In this document: positions 60,101 to 64,000 of the stretch, one piece after another
How positions within the stretch are numbered: the stretch's first letter is position 1
Layout of the letters: each line of letters starts with the position of its first letter
NCBI GenBank assembly: GCA_037951165.1
Contig: JBBDHG010000043.1
Coordinates: forward strand, 1,362,501-1,426,500
Reading direction: 5' to 3'
DNA from: Lophius americanus
Taxonomy: Eukaryota; Chordata; Actinopteri; Lophiiformes; Lophiidae
Length of the DNA stretch: 64,000 bases
Program-made: the position numbers and the translations under genes
The notes under the pieces: generated by a model
Told to the model about the DNA's origin: nothing
Databases searched by the model: none
The model's input: the letters and a program-made list of their open reading frames with translations, nothing else

Positions 60101-63100
60101 ATTCAATTCATGCAGGAGCACTCCCCGAACTGACTACAAGAAGGCCTACACGTCATGCCATGAGCACCTGGGTATCCCTAAGGTCAAAAGAGACAATAAT
60201 GGTTAGGAAAGAAGGTTGGCCACAGCCAAATACCTCCTGAGGGTAAGGTAGATATGAGAAACCAGCCCAGTGGTAGCAATAAGATCCGAGCCCTCAACCT
60301 GTAAGGCCTACCGGTCATCAGATACTCAGCTGCTACAGGAGGCTGGACTCAGGAGGAATTTGATGCCAATGATGTCAAGACATGAAAACCCCAAGCGTGG
60401 AGGGTCCTGTCCAAATACTCTATGAGCAACGTGAAGAAGTAAGGTAAATGTAGGCGTAATCAGCTCTTAAATCCAGGATGTAACAATGAGCATCCCTGAA
60501 TGAAACAGAAAAGATAGTTCCCATGGGAAGAATTGCTAAGAGAGGGCCTCAGGCAGCAAGAGGCAGAGTATGATGAGGAAGAAAGGGAAGAGATCATACC
60601 GCTGTCTGGAAAATGGCGACCTGAAGGACAGCACAGAGGCTCCCGATCATGGCAGCACATGAGGAGGCCGTAAGCACAGACCCATAGAAACAGACGTGTA
60701 TCAAAGTCGAGAGAACCCAAGATGCAGACGTTGCATGGACGCCCCTGAGACACGACACACCGAGAGGCCCAACAAGTGGCGCGATACTGTGCAGAAACAA
60801 TACCTGCTGAGTATGGGTAAATAGTCAAACGGACTCCTGTGGTGACAGGAGCGTTTGGGTCAGTGGCCCCAAAACTGGAAGGGTTGGAAATCTAAGGCAT
60901 ATGTCCAGAAAAGTGGAGTCCTAGGAAAAGATAATGCGCAGAACCCTCACTCACAGGACCCGAGCTTGAGGAAAATAAGAGATGGAGGGAAGCTTTGAAC
61001 ACTGCAGGTCAAATTCAGATTCTCCCCCTCCTTCACACTTGTTTTCCCAGTGATTTTCATTTCCTTCACATCTACAGTATGAGACGATATGATATGCAAT
61101 GTTAGAGCATCCCTATAGTCTAAACACACCTGCAATAACATTTATGATATTGTAAAACTCTACATATCGAAGAACCCACATGAGAGTACATATCTTAACA
61201 TGAATTAAAGATGAAAAGGATGAGAATAAAGGACGGTGTGATCCACTCACAGGTCACATTCAGGGTCACTGTCTCTTCTGTAGTGATGTTGTTTGCAAAG
61301 CTGACCTTACAGGTGACCTTGGTGCCTTGGTGTTCAGCAGAAGGTATGAAAGTCAGAGTTGAGCTGTGTCTCTGTGTGACAGTAGACAGCTCCTCAGTCT
61401 TGAACGTGATGATGTTTCCTGTGATGAGAGAGTCGTTGGCTCCTTCTCTTTGCCACGTCCAGGTGAAATTAGGAACGGATCCAGAGCAGAGACCAGGAGC
61501 GGTGCAGCTCAGTGTGGCCTGCTGTCCCTCTGTCAGAGGAGGAATCTTCACCACAGGCTTCTGGTTCAGACCTAATGGGAGAACATTCCATGAGAGGAAC
61601 TTGTTTTGGATCCTCACAGTCTTTTTTTTTTCTTTTACTATGGCTAAAACACTGAAACTGAAACTTACACTGCTCAGAAGATTTAAGGGCAACACTCAGA
61701 TCACACATCAGATCTCAATGAAGGAAATAAAACAACCTCTTATGTGCCCTATCATTGGGGAGAAGGTACCGGAGTGGTTCCGTGCCTGCTCCACCAGACT
61801 CACGAACAGCTTTATCCACCAAGCTGTTAAGAAACTGAACTCCTTCCCATCAACCACCGGCCTGCCTGCCCAGTCCAAGTAACTATGGACCATAAACCCC
61901 CTAATGCACCGACCACTTTACTTTACAGAACTCCCATAACTACCTCTCACTATCATGGTTGTCTGCGTATAACCTACGGTTTTCCTTCTTTACACTTATT
62001 GTATACTTCTCACAGGGCTCTGAGGTCTTAAATACTTTTGCACTGTGGTTCTGTGAGAAATAAACGATAAAGTATATGCCTGCCCAGATTATCACTGAAC
62101 CTCTCACAAACCGGTCCTGCTGGATGATGCGGTCGGCAGCGTAAGGTATCCATAGCATGTTATATGGTCTCCATAGCATCCAGATTCTTTCACATCTTCC
62201 ACATGAGTTAGGTGTAAGCCTGTTCTAATCTGAGAGGAGAACGGGGGCCACAGGTGATCCTGACAATTCTGCTGTTCTCTACAGAACACCAGTGGAACTG
62301 GTGTTCTGTAGAGCACCTGTCCCACTGCCTGTGAGCACCTGTCCCACTAGAAGACGCCGGGTCTTCATGCCACCCTGATGGAGTCTGTTTCAGTTTGGTA
62401 AGAAACATCACACCACTAGATGCTGGAGGTCATTTTGTAGCAATCTGGCAGAGCTCCTCCTGTTCTTCCTCGCACTAAGGAGTAGATACAGGTCCTGCTG
62501 GATGTTGTCCTGTCCAGCTCTCCTGGTGTAATGGCCTTTCTCGTTGGATCTCCTCCAGCACCTGAGACTGTGCCGGGAGATATAGCAAATATTCTTGCAA
62601 TGTTACATGTAGATGTTCCATCCTGGAGGAGCTGCACTGCCTGGTCCACCTGAGTGGGCTGCAGGTACCAATTCTTGCTAATAGTGGAGACAAGGACACC
62701 AGCAAAATGCAAAACTAGAGAATAATAAGTCAGGAAGGACGAGGAGAGACAAATGGTCTGCGTCCACCTCCCGCAGAACCAGAACATTTTTGGGGGTTGT
62801 CTTGCTGTCGCCTCTTGTCGCTGACCAGCTGTTGTCGCTGTCATCTGAACACAAAGGAGCTGAAACTGATTCACAATTACTTCCAAACCAGAGGAATCTA
62901 TATCCCAGAAGTTAAACTGACTCTTTCACACTGTGATGATGAATTGTTGCCTCAATTCTTTTGAGCGGTGTATCTTCTGTGTGGAATGAGTTCTGTCAGG
63001 AACTACCACAGATAGTTATGGCCAGTGTATATATGCTGAATACATAGACATATAAATGAACTGGGTTATATACTTTATATTTGTTGTAACTCCTCCTACC

Positions 63101-63513
63101 TTTAACAGAGACGGCAGCTCTTTGCCAGAACAAAAATCCATCAGACCTCGAAGACCAAGAAATATAACCATTAACCCTGAGCTGATAAGATCCGGAGTCT
63201 GACTCGGTGAGGTCATTGATGATGATGCTGCAGTTTCTCTTACTGATGTCAGGCTCCAACAGGGACACTCGTCCTGTAAAGCCATAATGACTTTTTCTTT
63301 TGTTCTTAGAGTGGAATATCATATCCGATTCCACGCATTTTTGTTTAAATGCCTCACACTTGAACCACACCATATTTTGTGACGTAAAGTAATTTCCTGT
63401 TGTGAATGAGCATGGGATGACAACACAGAGTCCGGCCTCTGCTGTGGTTTCTCGACCGTTCAGAGCGATACAGAATCCAGATGTACATGATGTCCATGCT
63501 CCTTCTAGTGTAT
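54173..63513 (-). CDS. Siglec-type inhibitory receptor, distinct from the CD22 copies (5' exon outside window)
   Basis: Exons 5' to 3': V-set 63513-63100 (CVVIPCSF; SGSYQLRVNG with the Siglec arginine), C2 61571-61251, truncated C2 61071-60955 (optional), C2 59497-59177, C2 58997-58674 (weak donor GTCTAA), C2 58208-57951, membrane-proximal Ig 57863-57579 (FPKIFKSSGC), TM 56273-56162 (VAFLIGALLSALIFCVV), tail 55891-55846, tail 54559-54173. Phases agree throughout and the sum is in frame given a phase-1 signal exon. The tail has VEYANI and TEYAEI ITIM-type tyrosines, a distal DLYSNM, and a glutamate-rich stretch. Ligand: sialylated glycans by family. No convincing signal-peptide exon lies between 63514 and 64000. 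The tail differs from that of the CD22 genes, so this is a separate receptor. Confidence 0.82.
55542..56373. repeat. Direct repeat flanking tail and TM exons
   Basis: AATATCCAACGTCCCTGCTT followed by GAGGCTTTTC occurs at 55542-55571 and again at 56348-56377, bracketing the 55846-55891 and 56162-56273 exons. Confidence 0.8.
56450..56522 (+). repeat. Retroelement 3' tail with (TTA)n
   Basis: GCACTTTGAGATTTGATCCA tail followed by an ATT run; same family as 18945. A further copy of the run with degraded tail is at about 54665-54713. Confidence 0.65.
58318..58620 (-). mobile_element. Degenerate CAGCCATAACATT-type teleost repeat in a Siglec intron
   Basis: TACACCAGTCAGCCAAAGCT end, TTTGTGCTACACTAGTTCTT and GGTTCACCAGTTGTCCTTCC internal blocks match the family at 33074. 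Confidence 0.6.
59593..59995 (+). mobile_element. Nested transposon end plus retroelement 3' tail (copy a)
   Basis: Starts with a transposon end (TACACTACTCGAAAAATTTA). At about 59670 it switches to a LINE-like C-terminus (RSTRLTNSFIHQAVKKLNSF) and 3' tail ending GTGAGAAATAAA. The remainder of the host transposon is missing here. Confidence 0.6.
60110..60930 (+). mobile_element. Degraded non-LTR retrotransposon fragment
   Basis: Contains CGAACTGACTACAAGAAGGC (RTDYKKAY, a reverse-transcriptase signature), AAGATCCGAGCCCTCAACCT, and CTGAAGGACAGCACAGAGGC. These blocks match a LINE I recall as Dong/R4-like. It has many internal deletions. Confidence 0.6.
60955..61071 (-). pseudogene. Truncated C2 Ig exon with a new in-phase donor
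   Basis: Begins as the C2 exon at 58997 (VKEMKITGKTSVKEGENLNL, TCSVQSFPPSLI). After the duplication breakpoint at 60975 it continues seven codons to GGGTCCT, then GTGAGTGAGG. It is 117 nt, phase 1-1, so its inclusion keeps the reading frame but gives only half an Ig fold. Confidence 0.75.
61667..62975. mobile_element. DNA transposon relic with a nested retroelement (copy b)
   Basis: Left end ACACTGCTCAGAAGATTTAA and right end TTCTTTTGAGCGGTGTAT (about 62957-62974) are terminal inverted repeats. A retroelement 3' tail (about 61745-62064) is inserted near the left end. Internal blocks (GGTCCACCTGAGTGGGCTGC, GCAAAATGCAAAACTAGAGA) match a widespread teleost element. A stem with 15-base arms lies at 62279-62311. 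Confidence 0.7.
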
Positions 63514-64000
63514 CTGTTAATGCAAGCAGAGAGAGAAAAACACAGAAAAAGAGAATTTTTTTTTTCAGTTTGACTGAATTTATTAAAAATGAATGAAGGC
63601 TTATTTTTTTCCCCTATTCCCTTATTTTTATGTCTTTGTAAACCAAAGACTAATTTAAATAACCATAAAATGCAACGCACAGGACTAGACCTACGTTAAC
63701 ATCCCCAATAGCAAGGTTATATTCCCGAAAAGCACCCACTCCCCTGCGTTGTACAAGCAATCCCCCTGATTTAAATCAGAAAAAACTCTTAACAAAAAAA
63801 AAAGATGCTCTCCATTGTGAGTAAAGCAGGAACTATTCGATTTAAATATGATATGTGCAAGATAGATCTCCATGAGTAGATTCATGTGCAGCAAATTCGG
63901 ACTAAATCCGAGAAAGGTAGAGACATTATATTCTGAAAAGTTTGGGAGATAAACCTCCCCCCTAATGTGGTTAATATACCAACCAACCTTTCCCAAAATA
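63514..64000. other. Upstream intron of the Siglec gene, no exon recognised
   Basis: AT-rich. No start codon followed by a hydrophobic stretch and a phase-1 donor could be found on the minus strand, so the signal-peptide exon is probably beyond the window. Confidence 0.5.

Larger units (their letters stand above)
58901..62064. repeat. Internal tandem duplication of Siglec exons (offset 2074)
   Basis: 58901-59990 matches 60975-62064. It covers the 5' part of one C2 exon, the intron, a full C2 exon and a nested retroelement tail. A ~0.98-kb LINE fragment (59991-60974) separates the two. The second copy starts in mid-exon. Confidence 0.92.

Noticed and set aside
62281..62345. Inverted repeat plus direct repeat of GAGCACCTGTCCCACT
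   Set aside because: Lies inside a transposon relic; most likely element-internal structure and not a separate functional site.

Overview
This is eukaryotic genomic DNA from a ray-finned (teleost) fish. Genes are split by short introns, exons follow the Ig-superfamily phase-1 rule, microsatellites are abundant, and several dispersed repeats are ones I recognise as common in teleosts. I see no bacterial genes, CRISPR arrays, tRNAs or rRNAs.

Layout. (1) 0.7-10.3 kb, plus strand: the 3' half of a PHLDB-family gene, best fit phldb3, ending in an intact C-terminal PH domain. (2) 10.3-16.8 kb: a tandem array of seven ~0.8-1.05 kb monomers built from the 3' UTR and last intron of phldb3. (3) 19.5-21.4 kb, plus strand: a decayed Siglec-like pseudogene. 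(4) 23.3-49.7 kb: two tandem copies (offset about 12.46 kb) of a unit holding a complete CD22-like gene on the minus strand and an irgq-like quasi-GTPase gene. In copy 1 irgq is a deleted remnant; in copy 2 it is a 379-codon intact ORF. Both CD22 copies reconstruct to 13 coding exons in perfect frame: signal peptide, V-set domain, six C2-type Ig domains, transmembrane segment, and a tail with four ITIM/ITSM-type tyrosines. Copy 2 has lost the AG of one splice acceptor. (5) 50-54 kb: repeats, including a GT-rich minisatellite and a 38-bp near-perfect palindrome. (6) 54.2-63.5 kb, minus strand: a second, different Siglec-type receptor gene whose signal-peptide exon lies beyond the right edge. 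It carries an internal ~1.09 kb tandem duplication of Ig-exon sequence and a truncated Ig exon with a fortuitous in-phase splice donor.

How the parts fit. The receptors are predicted sialic-acid-binding, ITIM-bearing inhibitory proteins of immune cells (B cells for CD22). From memory, PHLDB3 and IRGQ lie close together on human 19q13.31 and CD22/MAG/CD33-type Siglecs are on the same arm, so the window looks like a conserved neighbourhood in which the Siglec family is expanding by local duplication. The main findings are the splice-site loss in the younger CD22 copy, a 17-bp fold-back at the duplication junction, the chimeric Ig exon, and the amplified phldb3 3' UTR. Exon edges come from reading GT/AG signals and phase by eye; no alignment or search was run.
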